Shown in pieces: positions 23,000 through 33,849 of a stretch of 64,000 bases of DNA. The translations under genes and the position numbers were made by a program. Each line of letters opens with the position of its first letter. The first letter of the stretch is position 1. The DNA is from Ailurus styani (Eukaryota; Chordata; Mammalia; Carnivora; Ailuridae): positions 2,819,804 through 2,883,803 of the forward strand of contig LNAC01000065.1 of assembly GCA_002007465.1 (NCBI GenBank). Reading direction: 5' to 3'. The notes below the pieces were generated by a model. It was not told the origin of the DNA and did not search any database. It saw only the letters and a program-made list of their open reading frames with translations.

Positions 23000-24990
23000 C
23001 AAGTCTTTCTAGTCTTTTGTTGCCTGTAGTTTCAATGTCAGTTGTTTCAAAGTCTTTGCATTGTGTTCAGGTCTGTCCTGAATGTGTGCCATCCAAGTGT
23101 CCTGTCTGGAATTTGAGTGATTCTCCACCTTGCTGCTCATTTCTCAAAGCCTTTGGTGTGCTGTTTAGGGTCAGACACATGCATACACAACTGGGAGGTG
23201 AGCTCCAAAATTTATACACAGCTTTATTAGATGACTTTCTTGTTCTCTCTCCATTCTATAATCTCCTCCATAGGGCTTTCATTTCCTTGCACTGTTACAT
23301 GTTTCCCATAATTTTTCCATAATATTATGCCTGCATCAGAGCTCAAGCAGTGAGAAGATTAAGAGAGAAAAAAAATTCAATGGGAATTCTTCCCAGGGTC
23401 TTAGGACCTGAGTTCCCCTGCTTGGATTTTAATGGTCTGCCCAACTATTGCTGCCATCACCACTGCTGCTGCCTCGGGATTGCCTGGCACTGGGATGAGA
23501 GAATGAAATAAACAACAAAAACGTACCCAAGGGATTTCCCTCAATCTTCTGACCCACAGGGACTCCTTTCCTATTCCTTGTGCCCCAAACAGAGAATATC
23601 TCTTGCAGTTCTGTCTTCCTTGTTGCACAATTCTGGCGTTTGAACTCCTTTTGAGTCCAGGTCAAGAGATTCCAGAGAGGAAAGAAATAGGAAATTCACT
23701 GCTGGTTTGATTGCACATACTCTGAATTCTGGTTTCCTTTCCCAATCTGTCTGCACTCTTTACTTTTAAGAGCTCTTAGATAACTGCTACATGTATTCTG
23801 TTCAGGGCTTCTTGTTACATTTACTGAAAGAGACCTGGGGGAGTAGATATTATTACTGTCTTGACCAGAACTGGAACCCCCTCCACATACTTTTGAATAA
23901 AAAGTTTTCTCTATTGAATTTAAAACCACTTTTCCCCCCAGACTTAATCTATTACCTAAAGTAAAGATAGATCTATTCCTTAAAGTAAGTCACCTATATT
24001 GGACCATACTTTATGATAACAGGCTAATGAATTCCCTTCAATAGAGCAGAATGTTTATTGTTTGGTAAACTTAATAAATGAGTGAAACTTATTCATATCA
24101 ATATTCTCAAGAGCATATTGGAGAAGATAAATAAGAATGGGCCTAGTGGAGGGTAGCTGGCAGTGTGAAAATAGACTGTTATCTCTGGAACTAGGAAGAT
24201 TCCGTACACAGAAAGAAAGCATATTAAAGAACCCAGATGATATCAAAAGCAAATTTAGGAGCTTCTAGTTCATATACTTGGTATAAACCAAGGATATTTT
24301 TAGATCAACAATAGGTTATGACTGTTATCCAATATCTTTAATAGAGTATGTCAAACTAGATTGATATGAGCAATAAATATCTGGAGTTGTAAAACATTTT
24401 TTAAAAGAACTTACAGAAAATAGAACATAATTTAACATGGGGGTTAAGGGTAAGGAATATAAAGGAATACAAAATCTACATTCAAATGAGCAATTGGTTT
24501 TCCATGTTTCATGACAGGAGGTATTTATGAGGTCTGTGTACTGATACAAATTAATACAAAATATTCAAATTGGTAGAAAATCAATATAAGATAAAATTTA
24601 TTCAAATTGATAAAACAGTACAAAGTAAGTATCAGATAAGATTCTAAGCAAAGCTTGTGTTAAGAAGAAAATAGAAGCATGGTCTAGAATCTTTCTGAGT
24701 TGTTAGATAATGGTAATGCTTCTTGTATTTTTCTTTAACAGGTTTATCATTTTGAATGCAGAAATAGGAGCTGCCTATAAAATCGATGAATCTAGCTATT
24801 AGTTAAAATAAACTAAGGTCTCCATGGACTTTTTTTTTCCTGCTTCCCATGTAAACCATGCTTTCACAAATACAATTAAAAATATTTATATGTATGTATG
24901 TATGTGTATACATATGCCACAGGCAGTAAAAGAGTGTTTGGATAAGAAAAGGCTCATGGTCAGTTATTTGGGTGTTGTTATAGAAATATT
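23000..24990. other. Intron, nothing firmly recognised
   Basis: Mixed sequence without clear repeats. Overlapping minus-strand frames at 23400-23930 have no recognisable domain and sit in all three frames, so they are read as chance. Confidence 0.4.
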
Positions 24991-25180
24991 TGTTGAGCAC
25001 TGTTTGCATGCCCTAAATTCTTCTTACATGCAATATTCAATCCTTATAACAATCCAAAGAGGTAGGTATTATTCTACTTTTACAGATAAGGAAATTGAGG
25101 GGTTGAGAGACTGAATTTATTGCTCAAGATTTCACAGCTAGTAAAGGAAGGAGGCAAGGTTGGTACCCACAGCGTCCATC
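24990..25180 (+). repeat. MIR SINE copy
   Basis: TTGTTGAGCACTGTTTGCATGCCCTAA ... CTTATAACAATCCAAAGAGGTAGGTATTATTC ... CAGATAAGGAAATTGAGGGG ... TTTCACAGCTAGTAAAGGAAGGAGGCAAGG follows the full MIR order in plus orientation. Confidence 0.85.
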
Positions 25181-25514
25181 TCCAGATTGTGTATGCTGAT
25201 CTACTATATTAATATACCAATAAAGCAAATTGTGAGACATGCATGAGACTTTGGATACAAGAAAGGAAACTTAACAGAACACAACCAGATATTAAGGGAA
25301 CTTAATTATCTGAATTCCTCCATTATATTAAATTGACATTTCCTCACCTCAGTAATAAAGTCTGTAAGCAGGTGTATTTAACTCTGCTATTGTTTAAAAT
25401 TAAAAATGCTACAAAAGACAGTTCTCCCATTACATCTGTGCGTATTCCTATGATGGGTGTTATTAAAAACTTTGTAGTCAGTGGATATAAACGATAAAGA
25501 AAGCATTCTTGCAT

Positions 25515-25739
25515 GGTATAAAATTTTTTTAAAAGATTTTATTTATTTATTTCACAGAGAGAGAGAGAGAGATCACAAGGAGGCAGAGAGGCAGGCAGAC
25601 AGAGAGAGGGGGAAGCAGGCTCCCCGCTGTGCAGGGAACCCGATGCGGGCCTCTATCCCAGGACCCTGAGATCATGACCTGAGCCAAAAGCAGAGGCTTT
25701 AACCCACTGAGCCACCCAGGCGCCCGGTATAAAATTTTT
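25515..25739 (-). mobile_element. Young CanSINE with perfect 14-bp target-site duplication
   Basis: GGTATAAAATTTTT flanks the element at 25515-25528 and 25726-25739. In between is a full-length minus-orientation CanSINE from AAAAGATTTTATTTATTTATTTCACAG to GAGCCACCCAGGCGCCC. The perfect duplication implies a recent insertion. Confidence 0.97.
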
Positions 25740-26299
25740 AACTAAAATAATGATAGTGGTGGAGACATTGTGCTATCTAAGTCATTCACTCTGCAAAGGA
25801 CACAGATCAGTGTATTAATTTTTCGTGTGATATGTGGAAGAGGCCGATAAAAGGCTGACTTCGGATCCTGAATGGGGTTGGAAGATAGGTGGGGGGGTAA
25901 CAAATTCCTACAATTCCAAATTCCTATAACTGAGGAAGACAAGCTTCTTCACCTGGCTACTTTGGAGCAGGGTTAGCTTTGTTTGCCTTTAACTGTTTTA
26001 GGTCAAAGTGAAAATCTGCATCAAAACATTTCTGTGCCTTATAAACAAGTCAACCTAATCACTCATGATGGATGAAGATTTCCTGTGTTTGTTTTTAACA
26101 GGCCTGTCTTGGTTTTAAAAGCACATTTCTTTTTCCCCAGAGAATTTGTTAATCAAGGTAGATTGCAGGCATCAGGAATAGGCTCATTTATTTAGGGACA
26201 CAGAAGAATACACTAGTTGGGCATGCAGGCCAGGCATTCAGGCTGCCTGGGCTGGGGTCTGGCTCTGCAGCCCAACAGCCCAACCCTGGGTCAGTTTGC

Positions 26300-26375
26300 C
26301 AGGTCTTACCCACACTAGAAGGTAGCTATTATTATCCCATTTTATATTAGAGTCTGAGTCACAGGGAAGTTATAT
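26300..26375 (+). repeat. MIR fragment
   Basis: GAAGGTAGCTATTATTATCCCATTTTATATTAGAGTCTGAGTCACAGGGAAG corresponds to the MIR core region. Only a short part is recognisable. Confidence 0.55.
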
Positions 26376-26399
26376 GCCTTATACTTTGTTATTTGGTAT

Positions 26400-27120
26400 C
26401 TGGCACAGATTAAGTACTTCATAATGACCATAACTGTTTGAGATGTTAGAAGCCAAAATCTGGAAGCTATAGAAATCAACTTGCTGAGGGCACTTTCTAA
26501 TGTTGTCTGGAATATAAGTTCTGTATTACTCTGGTGTGTAAAGCTTTCTGTACTGTGACTGAGGTATTTTGAAGATATGGGTCCAGCATTCCTGTGTGGC
26601 GGAGCCCTGGAAAGGTTTGCACTATGGTACAGGCTCCATTCTCATGTGCTTGGTTAGCTCCATGTGGTGCCCTATCCTAAAGCAAGGATGGGGCTACCAA
26701 CCCAAATCAGCTACCGCTGCCAGAGAGTTCTGCCATGTTGGTCTTTGAGGTTTTTTTGTAAGCATGTGTGATCATTTGGTGGATACTGCCTTCTGCAGGG
26801 AAAAGACTGACACCCTTGATCTTTTGTTTCCTAACAACAAAGCTAATCCTTGGAGACTAAGGGTTGGGTTTTCCTCACCACTATTATTAATGTATTCCAC
26901 AGAAGGGAGGAGATCCGATTCTAATCAAGAAACCGTTCATTTTTCTTTTACATGAAAACCTCCCAAATTATACTGCAGGAATCTTTCCTTTTTCTTCAGA
27001 ATTTTGAGAAACAAAGTTCTGTGATTTATTTGAAATGCTGCATTAAGAATTATTATTTTTTAAAACAAAATAGCTTTAGGACAAGAAATTTGAAATTGCT
27101 TAAGACAAGACTTAATGGAG
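26400..27120. other. Intron, nothing recognised
   Basis: No exon or repeat can be supported in this stretch. Confidence 0.4.
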
Positions 27121-27126
27121 AATTTG

Positions 27127-27128
27127 TT

Positions 27129-27159
<31 letters not shown>

Positions 27160-27552
27160 TGTTTCTGTATGTATGTATGTATTTATAGCAAGAGCAGGGG
27201 GAGAGGCAGAGGGAGAAGGAGAGAAAGAATCCTGGGACACCTGGATGGCTTTGTTGGTTAAGTGTCTGCCTTCTGCTCAGGTTGTGTTAACAGGGTCCTG
27301 GGATCGGGTCCTACATCGGGCTCCATGCTCAGGAGGAGGCTCCTCAAGGAGCCTGCCGCTCCCCTCTGCTTGTGCTCTCTCTCTCTCTCAAATAAATAAA
27401 TAAAATATTTAAAAAGAAAAAAAAAAAAAAAAGAAAGAATCCTAAGCAGGCTCCATATCCAGCAGGGAGCATGATGCAGGGCTCAAACCCCTGACCCTGA
27501 GATCATGGCCTGCACCGAAATCAAGAGTCAGACTGAGCCACTGAGGTGCCCT
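27127..27552 (-). mobile_element. CanSINE (outer, minus) split by another CanSINE
   Basis: The left piece has a (TTTA)n tail and GCAGGGGGAGAGGCAGAGGGAGAAGG, up to 27233. The right piece resumes at 27444 with AAGCAGGCTCCATATCCAGCAGGGAGC and ends in GAGCCACTGAGGTGCCC. An opposite-orientation CanSINE lies between the pieces. Confidence 0.92.
27222..27443 (+). mobile_element. CanSINE nested inside a CanSINE, with target-site duplication
   Basis: AGAAAGAATCCT occurs at 27222-27233 and again at 27432-27443, bracketing a plus-orientation SINE. The SINE starts GGGACACCTGGATGGCTTTG and ends CTCAAATAAATAAATAAAATATTT plus an A-rich tail. The reading order (host SINE first, this one later) is direct from the duplication. 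Confidence 0.95.
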
Positions 27553-29330
27553 CAAGCTTTTATTTAAATTCTAATTAGTTAACATGTAGTGTAATATTGG
27601 TTTCAGGAGTAGAATTTAGTGTTTCATCACTTATGTATAACATCCAGTGCTCACCACAAGTGCCCTCCTTAATACCTATCACCCATTTAGCCCATTCCCT
27701 GCCTACCTCCCCTCCGTGAACCCTCAGTTTGTTCTCCATAGTTAAGAGTCTCTTATGGTTTGCCTCACTCTCTTTTTTTCCCCCCTTCCTCTATGTTCAT
27801 CTGTTGTGTTTCTTAAATTTCACATCTGAGTGAAATCATATGGTATTTGTCTTTCTCTGACTCACTTGTTTTGCTTAGTAATATATATATGTATATATAT
27901 ATATACTCAAGTATAATATATATTTATATATTTTATATATATTATTTATTTATATTTACATGTTATTTATATATAATTATATATATTTACATAATATATA
28001 TACTCATATACAATAATATACTTGAGCTCATCCATGTCATTGAAAATGGCAAGATTTCATTCTATTTGATGGCTGAGTAATAGTCCATTACATATATATG
28101 ATATATATATCAGTAGATGGGCTTTTGGGCTCTTTCCATAATTTCTCTATTGTTGATAGTGCTGCTATAAACATTGGGATGCATGTGTCCCTTCAAATCA
28201 GTATTTTTTTATCCTTTGGGTAAATACCTAGTAGTGTAATTGCTAGGTGGTAGGGTAGTTCTATTTTTAACTTTTTGAAGAACCTCCATACTATTTTCCA
28301 GAGTGGCTTCACCAGTTTGTATTCCACCAAGAGTATAAGAGGGTTCCCCTTTCTCTGCATCCTTGCCAACATCTGTTGTTTCCTGTGTTCTTAATTTTAG
28401 CCATTCTGACTGGTGTGAGGTGATATCTCATTGTAATTTTGATGATGAGTGATGTTGAGCATCTTTTCATGTGTCTGTTAGCCATCTGGATGTCTTCTTT
28501 AGAAAAATGTCTATTCATGTCTTCTGCTCATTTCTTGACTAGATTATTTGTTTTTTGGATGTGGAGTTTGATAAGGTCTTTATAGACTTTGGATACTAGC
28601 CCTTTTCTGTTATGTCATTTGTGAATATCTTCTCCCATTCCGTAGGTTGCCTCTTAGTTTTGTTGATTGTTTACTTCACTATGCAGAAGCTTTTTATCTT
28701 GAGGAAGTCCCAATAGTTCATTTTTGCCTTTATTTCCCTTGCCTTTGGAGACATGTCTAGTAAGAAGTTGTTACAGCTGATGTCAAAGAGGTTGCTGCCT
28801 GTGTTCTCCTCTAGGATTTTGATGGTGTCCTTTCTTACATTTAGGTCTTTCATCAATTTTTAGTTTATTTTTTAGTATGTTGTAAGGAAGTAGTCCAGTT
28901 TCATTCCTTTGCCTGTTGCTGTCCAGTTTTCCCAAAACCATTTATTGAACAGACTGTCTTTTTTTCCATAGGATACTGTTTTCAGCTTTGTCAAAGGTTA
29001 GTTGACTATATAGTTGTGGGTCCATTCCTGGGCTTTCTATTCTGTTACATTGATTTGTGCATCTGTTTTTGTTCCAGTACCATACTGTCTTGATGACTAC
29101 AGCTTTGTAATATAGCTTGCAGTGTAAATTGTGATGCCTCCAGCTTTGCTTTTTCTTTTTCATGATTAATTTGGCTATATGGGGTCTTTTGTGGTTCCAT
29201 ACAAATTTTAGAATTGTTTGTTTTAGTTCTGTGAAAAATGCTGGTGGTGTTTTGATAGGGATTACATTAAATGTGTAGCTTGCTTTGGATTATAAAAAGA
29301 TCATTCTGAATTTCTTTAAGCACGGGATCA
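27553..29330 (-). repeat. LINE-1, 3' UTR and ORF2 C-terminal part, 5'-truncated and decayed
   Basis: The plus strand is antisense L1: TAGTTAACATGTAGTGTAATATTGG, then CATCCATGTCATTGAAAATGGCAAGATTTCATTC, then ORF2. Minus-strand relic peptides include [19 protein letters not shown] (about 28450-28510) and the KAREIKAKMNYWDFLKIK segment (about 28690-28750). Stops and frameshifts break the ORF. An AT-rich expansion (27886-28021) interrupts it. Confidence 0.88.
27886..28021. repeat. AT-rich simple repeat inside the L1
   Basis: Alternating TATATA/ATTTATAT blocks over about 135 bp separate '...TGTTTTGCTTAG' from 'GAGCTCATCCATG', which are adjacent in other L1 copies (compare 51310-51345). A second small block is at 28090-28112. 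Confidence 0.9.
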
Positions 29331-29355
29331 TTGCTGTTTTAAAGTCATTTCCATC

Positions 29356-29581
29356 AAAGTGCAATTCTTTTTTTTATTTTAAAGATTTTATTTATTTATT
29401 TGACACAGAGAGAGAGATCACAAGTAGGCAGAGAGGCAGGCAGAGAGAGGAGGAAGCAGGCTCCCTGCTGAGCAGAGAGCCTGATGCGGGCCTCGATCCC
29501 AGGACCCTGAGATCATGACCTGAGGTGAAGGCAGAGGTTTTAACCCACTGAGCCACCTAGGCGCCCCAAAGTGCAATTCTT
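29356..29581 (-). mobile_element. Young CanSINE with 14-bp target-site duplication
   Basis: AAAGTGCAATTCTT is present on both sides (29356-29369 and 29568-29581). The SINE body 29370-29567 is full length in minus orientation and ends GAGCCACCTAGGCGCCCC. Confidence 0.96.
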
Positions 29582-29980
29582 ATTAATACTATCAATTGTT
29601 ACCTTATCTAAAACATTTTATCTGCATCCTACTGTGGTAGTTTGAGGTTAACTGGTAAATTTTATTGGGGTAAAAACTAACTCAAGTACATACTAATAAT
29701 TTAAAACAAAAGATGTAGAATTAAATCAAGAAAGGAAGGCAATGTAAAGTATATAAATAAACTCTATACCAAATGAGGATGTTTGTGTTTATTGACTATC
29801 ATATTTTCATTCCTGCTTCTTGGGCTTCTCCATTCATGTCATTTTAGTAAAGCTCCAATTTACTTATATTCTGGTATTTTATAGAAAGCTTCTGACATGA
29901 AAGTTGGTTAATGAGGCGTTGCTCTGTAAACAAGCAAAGTCTTGATAAATACAGTCTAAAATAATGGACAACTATCATTT
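29582..29980. other. Intron, nothing recognised
   Basis: Unique-looking AT-rich sequence between two CanSINEs. Confidence 0.4.
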
Positions 29981-30207
29981 AAAAGCTATGATGGAAGGGG
30001 CGCCTGGGTGGCTCAGTCGGTTAGGTGGCTGCCTTTGGCTCAGGTCATGATCCCAGGGTCCTGGGATCCAGTCCCGCATCAGGCTCCCTGCTCAGCGGAG
30101 AGTCTGCTTCTCTCTCTCCCTCCACTTCCCACTCTGCCTACTTGTGCTCTCTATCTCTCTGTTAAATAAATAAGTAAAATCTTAAAAAAAAAAAAGCTAT
30201 GATGGAA
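29981..30207 (+). mobile_element. Young CanSINE with 16-bp target-site duplication
   Basis: AAAAGCTATGATGGAA flanks it at 29981-29996 and 30192-30207. The head is GGGGCGCCTGGGTGGCTCAGTCGG and the tail is GTTAAATAAATAAGTAAAATCTT plus poly-A. It is antisense with respect to SLC9A9. Confidence 0.97.
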
Positions 30208-30345
30208 TTGAAGATTTCTTTGACAACACTATAAACCCTGACAGGGAAGTAGAGCATATGACGGTATCACTAATACATGGTTGAACCAAATTTATGTCAT
30301 ATTTGTTTGTGTATTTGTATACACATTAACTTATGTTCCTATTTT

Positions 30346-30530
30346 TTTTTAATTCTTTTTCTTTTTTAGGGGGGAGGGGGAGAGGCACAGGGAGAGGGAG
30401 AGAGAGAATCCCAAGCAGGTTCCATGCCGAAAGTGGATCCTGATGAGAGGCTCAATCTCACAACCCTGAGATCATGACCTGAGCCAAAATCAAGAGTTGG
30501 ACCAACCAAGTGAGCCACCCAGGAGCCCCT
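30346..30530 (-). mobile_element. CanSINE, older minus copy
   Basis: The T-rich tail is followed by AGGGGGAGAGGCACAGGGAGAG, GATCCTGATGAGAGGCTCAATCTCAC, CCTGAGATCATGACC and GTGAGCCACCCAGGAGCCCC. Flanks CCTATTTTTTTTTAATTCTTTT and CCTATTCTTATTCTTTT resemble a degraded target-site duplication. Confidence 0.88.
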
Positions 30531-30749
30531 ATTCTTATTCTTTTATATTTATTCTATTATGTTCTATTTCTTTCCCATTAATCAATGCATTGTGACTCTT
30601 CTTTCTCAAGTTATCCCCTACCTCTCTCCAGGATAGGTGTAAAGAGTTTAAACTGAAGGCTTAGATGTGCCTGGCCCTAGGCAACTCCAGTTAAATCTGG
30701 CAGTATTTATTATTAGCCCCATCTTCACTTGGGGTTAGGAAGTCTCAAC

Positions 30750-30928
30750 CAGTGGTTATCAAAATGTAGCCCAGAACCAGCAGCTTTAGCATTGCTTGGA
30801 ATGTGGTAAAAATGCAAATTCTTAGGCCCTGACCCACCCAGCTCTATTAGATCAGAAGGGCCCAGCACTCTGGGGATTAATGAGTCCTCCAGATGATTCT
30901 GATGCTTATTCAAGTTTGAGAGCCACTG
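30750..30928. repeat. MER5A-type hAT-Charlie element
   Basis: It opens CAGTGGTTATCAAAATGTAGCCC and closes TTGAGAGCCACTG, near-inverted ends of a MER5A-like non-autonomous DNA transposon. ATGCAAATTCTTAGGCCCTGACCCACCCAG and CTCCAGATGATTCTGATGC are typical inner parts. There is no coding capacity. Confidence 0.8.
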
Positions 30929-31101
30929 GTCTCACCTTGGTCTTGCTGCCCTGTATCCTGTCTGCCTGAGTTGATTTCCTAGGTACTTACATATCTGTGA
31001 ATTTCAGTTTTCCTTCTCTGATTTTCTCATGACTGCGTCTCTAATCTCTCTGGCTGGATTTCTGCTGATTCCAGATTTAACACTCTAGTTCCCCACTGAG
31101 A

Positions 31102-31486
31102 TTTCCACCCTGCCTATTATACTGGAGCCCTGTCAGCCCCTTTCCCGAAATACATCACAGCCCTGCCTTTAATGCTCTCTCTCCCCTCCCGGGTGGTCAC
31201 CAAGTCAGGCCTTGAATCGGTTGGGTCACTTGGAGTTAATTCCCATTGGGGCATGTCTATGACCTGACAATCCCCAGCAGGCCATAATAATGCTGGCCTA
31301 AGCTGACCTCCAGACCCTTCACTTGTGGATGTTATGGTTGACATCACTATCCTTCGTTATTAGGCCCTGTCGTATAGATAATCATTTTAACCTGCCTAAA
31401 GCCCCATTATTCTACTCCCCTCTCCCTGCTGTTCTGGATATCAAAAGACTGCATAGGCTGTGACATCCATTTGAAATCAGTGGATA
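31102..31486 (+). repeat. Local duplication, copy 1
   Basis: About 385 bp from TTTCCACCC to CAGTGGAT. It aligns along its length with 32551-32956 in the same orientation, sharing long blocks such as CAGGCCATAATAATGCTGGCC and GGATATCAAAAGACTG. It matches no transposon I recognise. Confidence 0.88.
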
Positions 31487-32550
31487 CCTTTGGAAAATAC
31501 TATAGGAGAGTTAGGTAAACCCTTTAGGGTAAAAATGTTTTTGATTTGGGGGCGACCTCTTCAAGGTAAAGAAAGACAACAGGAGAAAGTGTTATATTTG
31601 AATTACTTTAGGAAAATGTTGATATCACTACTTCATGTTCTGAATATTCTAATTTACCTGATGGGGTAGTTAGTACTTTTATCTTATAAGGATTAGTATT
31701 CTCTAATTTTTGTTTTCTAAGCCCTAATATTTCCTAATATTTCCATGCATGGATCCATCTACTGAAATTTATTGTCCAGAAACGTGAACACATTACTATC
31801 TTGCTAACACTTCACAGGGGACCCAATGCTGTAGAGTTTAATGCAATATGTGTGCTCATCCACAGGAAACCACAGGTAGCTACTACAGAGAAGAAAATTG
31901 CAGGTCACATTTATATGCCTAGAAAATAATTCAACAAACATTTCAAAACACTCTCCATTCACCTTTGGTCAAAGCCCTTTAATGTGTTTAGCAATCATCA
32001 CAGAACTTCAAGAAGTTCTTTATTTCCTTGATTTTGGTTTAATGCATGGCCTCTTGGCCCAGTTTAAGCATAAGCTCTCTTGTACTAAGGCTTTGAGTCC
32101 TGTTTCTGTTTCCTCTTTGTCAAATGGATAGAAAATTATCAGTAAGTGCTTAATAAAAAGCAGTTTATGTTGTGGTTATATTCATTTAATGTTTCATGTA
32201 ACAATTATTTATTTAATCCTACTGTGTCCTAGGTACTGTGTTGGTATTGGAATAAGAATCCTTGTCTGAATCTTTTTGGAAGTCATTTTCCAGTCAGATG
32301 GATCTTTTCCTGTTAGACATGATGGGTATGGAATTGCTTTACAGAGGTTGGCTGGAGACCAGGGAGGGATTGCAAGATCATCAAGATGTATGGTATTGAG
32401 AAATAAAATGTGACTTACCTAAAGCACTATTATATTCGGGGATAAGAAAATGAGAACCCAAGTCAAAAATATACTTAAATAAAGACAACAACATTTTAAA
32501 ATAGATTTACCCATTTTTACAGTTGGCACAAGCTATCCATTTTTGTCAGC

Positions 32551-32956
32551 TTTCCACTTTGACTAATATACTGGAGCCCTATCAGCTCCTTTCCCTAAAT
32601 ACATCACAGCCCTGCCTTTAATGCTCTCTCCTCCTGGCTGGTCACTAAGTCTGAACTTGGATCATTTGGGCCATTTGGAGCTAATTATCATTGGGCCATC
32701 TCCATGACCTGACAACCTCATACATAACCACCCCCCCCCAAGCAGGCCATAATAATGCTGGCCTAACCTGACCTCCAGACCCTTCACTTGTGGATGCTGT
32801 GGTTGACATCACTATCCTTCCTTATTAGGACCTGTTGTATGCCCTAGATAATCATTCTAACCTGCCTAAAGCCCCTTTATTATACTCCCCTCTTCCTGTT
32901 GTTCTGGATATCAAAAGACTGTATAAGCTATGACATCTATTTAAAATCAGTGGATG
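32551..32956 (+). repeat. Local duplication, copy 2
   Basis: It corresponds to 31102-31486 with scattered substitutions and a small insertion ending in a C-run (about 32731-32739). The spacing between copies is about 1.45 kb. The divergence indicates an old event or two copies of an unnamed repeat. Confidence 0.88.
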
Positions 32957-33234
32957 CCACTATCCATTATCTATATACTTTAGGTTTATAGCCATCATCT
33001 AACAGGCACTTCTTGGAGGGCCCCTGACTGATGCTTCATTGCTTTTTTCTTTGAGAAATTGTCTAACCTGTATCTATAGGAGCCCTCTGGCTAAACATAT
33101 GGTTCACTAATCAAATATATTTAAGTATTTCCTGTGTCCCTAATTCTCTCCTAAGTGCTATAAGGAATTAAAAACAAAACAAATTTACTTTCTCCTTGGT
33201 ATTACAGCTTTTTTGTGTGTGTATATAAATCTTG

Positions 33235-33345
33235 TTGAATTGTGAGTATCTTGAGGACAAGACCTGTGTGTTTCTCATTTTTGTATATTCCAGAACATAT
33301 TACATTGTATTCAATAAATACTGTCGAATGGAAGAATTCATAGGT
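33235..33345 (+). repeat. L2 3' end
   Basis: AATTGTGAGTATCTTGAGGACAAGACCTGTGTG ... TATTCAATAAATACTGTCGAATGGAAG matches the terminal segment of L2. Confidence 0.6.
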
Positions 33346-33603
33346 AAATAAATTCATTTCTAGAGACAGACTATAAACAGACATCACCCTGAGATTTCCA
33401 GGACTCTTGGAAAGGTCAGTCAAGTTGGTGATAGGTCTAGGAGAGAACAGACTATTTCACCTTGTGAATGAAGGTCAACTTCATCCCAGGGAAATTTAAT
33501 GTTATAGACTTGCCATTGTACTCTTGACCAAATCAGTAACACCATGAATGAAACAGTGCAGCCATGCCTTGTAATGTCATCCTTTGTTAAACATGCCACT
33601 CAC

Positions 33604-33757
33604 CTGATCTGAAGCCAGGTCAGCATGGGGGTCGTTCCTCCTCCAAACACCCAGACTGTGAAGAACACGAGGAGCAGTGTGGTGGTAAACATCATTTGTT
33701 TGGGCTGAGATTCTGTGTCCCGAATAGCTAGGGCAAATGCTATTGCTCCTCGCAAAC
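33604..33757 (-). CDS. SLC9A9: SLC9A9 coding exon carrying the GLRGAIAF motif (most 3' of three)
   Basis: The minus strand encodes [17 protein letters not shown], then a membrane segment with [20 protein letters not shown], ending near TPMLTWLQI. This is the late part of the sodium/proton exchanger membrane domain. The match is closest to NHE9 as I remember it; NHE6 and NHE7 differ around '[10 protein letters not shown]'. The exon is 154 nt: 2 nt complete the Gly codon begun in the previous exon, then 50 codons, then 2 nt of a split codon. The acceptor reads TTTTTCCTATAAG and the donor is GTGAGT (forward ACTCAC at 33598-33603). There is no stop or frameshift. From memory the human residue at the Asp of IRDTES is Asn, a conservative change. 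The split-codon phases make a processed pseudogene impossible. Confidence 0.96.
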
Positions 33758-33849
33758 CTTATAGGAAAAACCAAGGTAGAATAAGAAAATGAACATCTGC
33801 ACGAACCTCATTCTCATTTTCCTGTATTCATCTTTATAATTTTCTAACA

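Noticed and set aside
23400..23930. Four overlapping minus-strand frames
   Set aside because: All frames are open for a while because stops are few here. No family resemblance, and none can be favoured.
28309..29163. Minus-strand frames with Lys-rich peptides
   Set aside because: They match L1 ORF2 pieces broken by stops.
33577..33774. 65-codon frame over the SLC9A9 exon
   Set aside because: It is a different frame from the real one. The true protein is read one frame over and is limited by splice sites.
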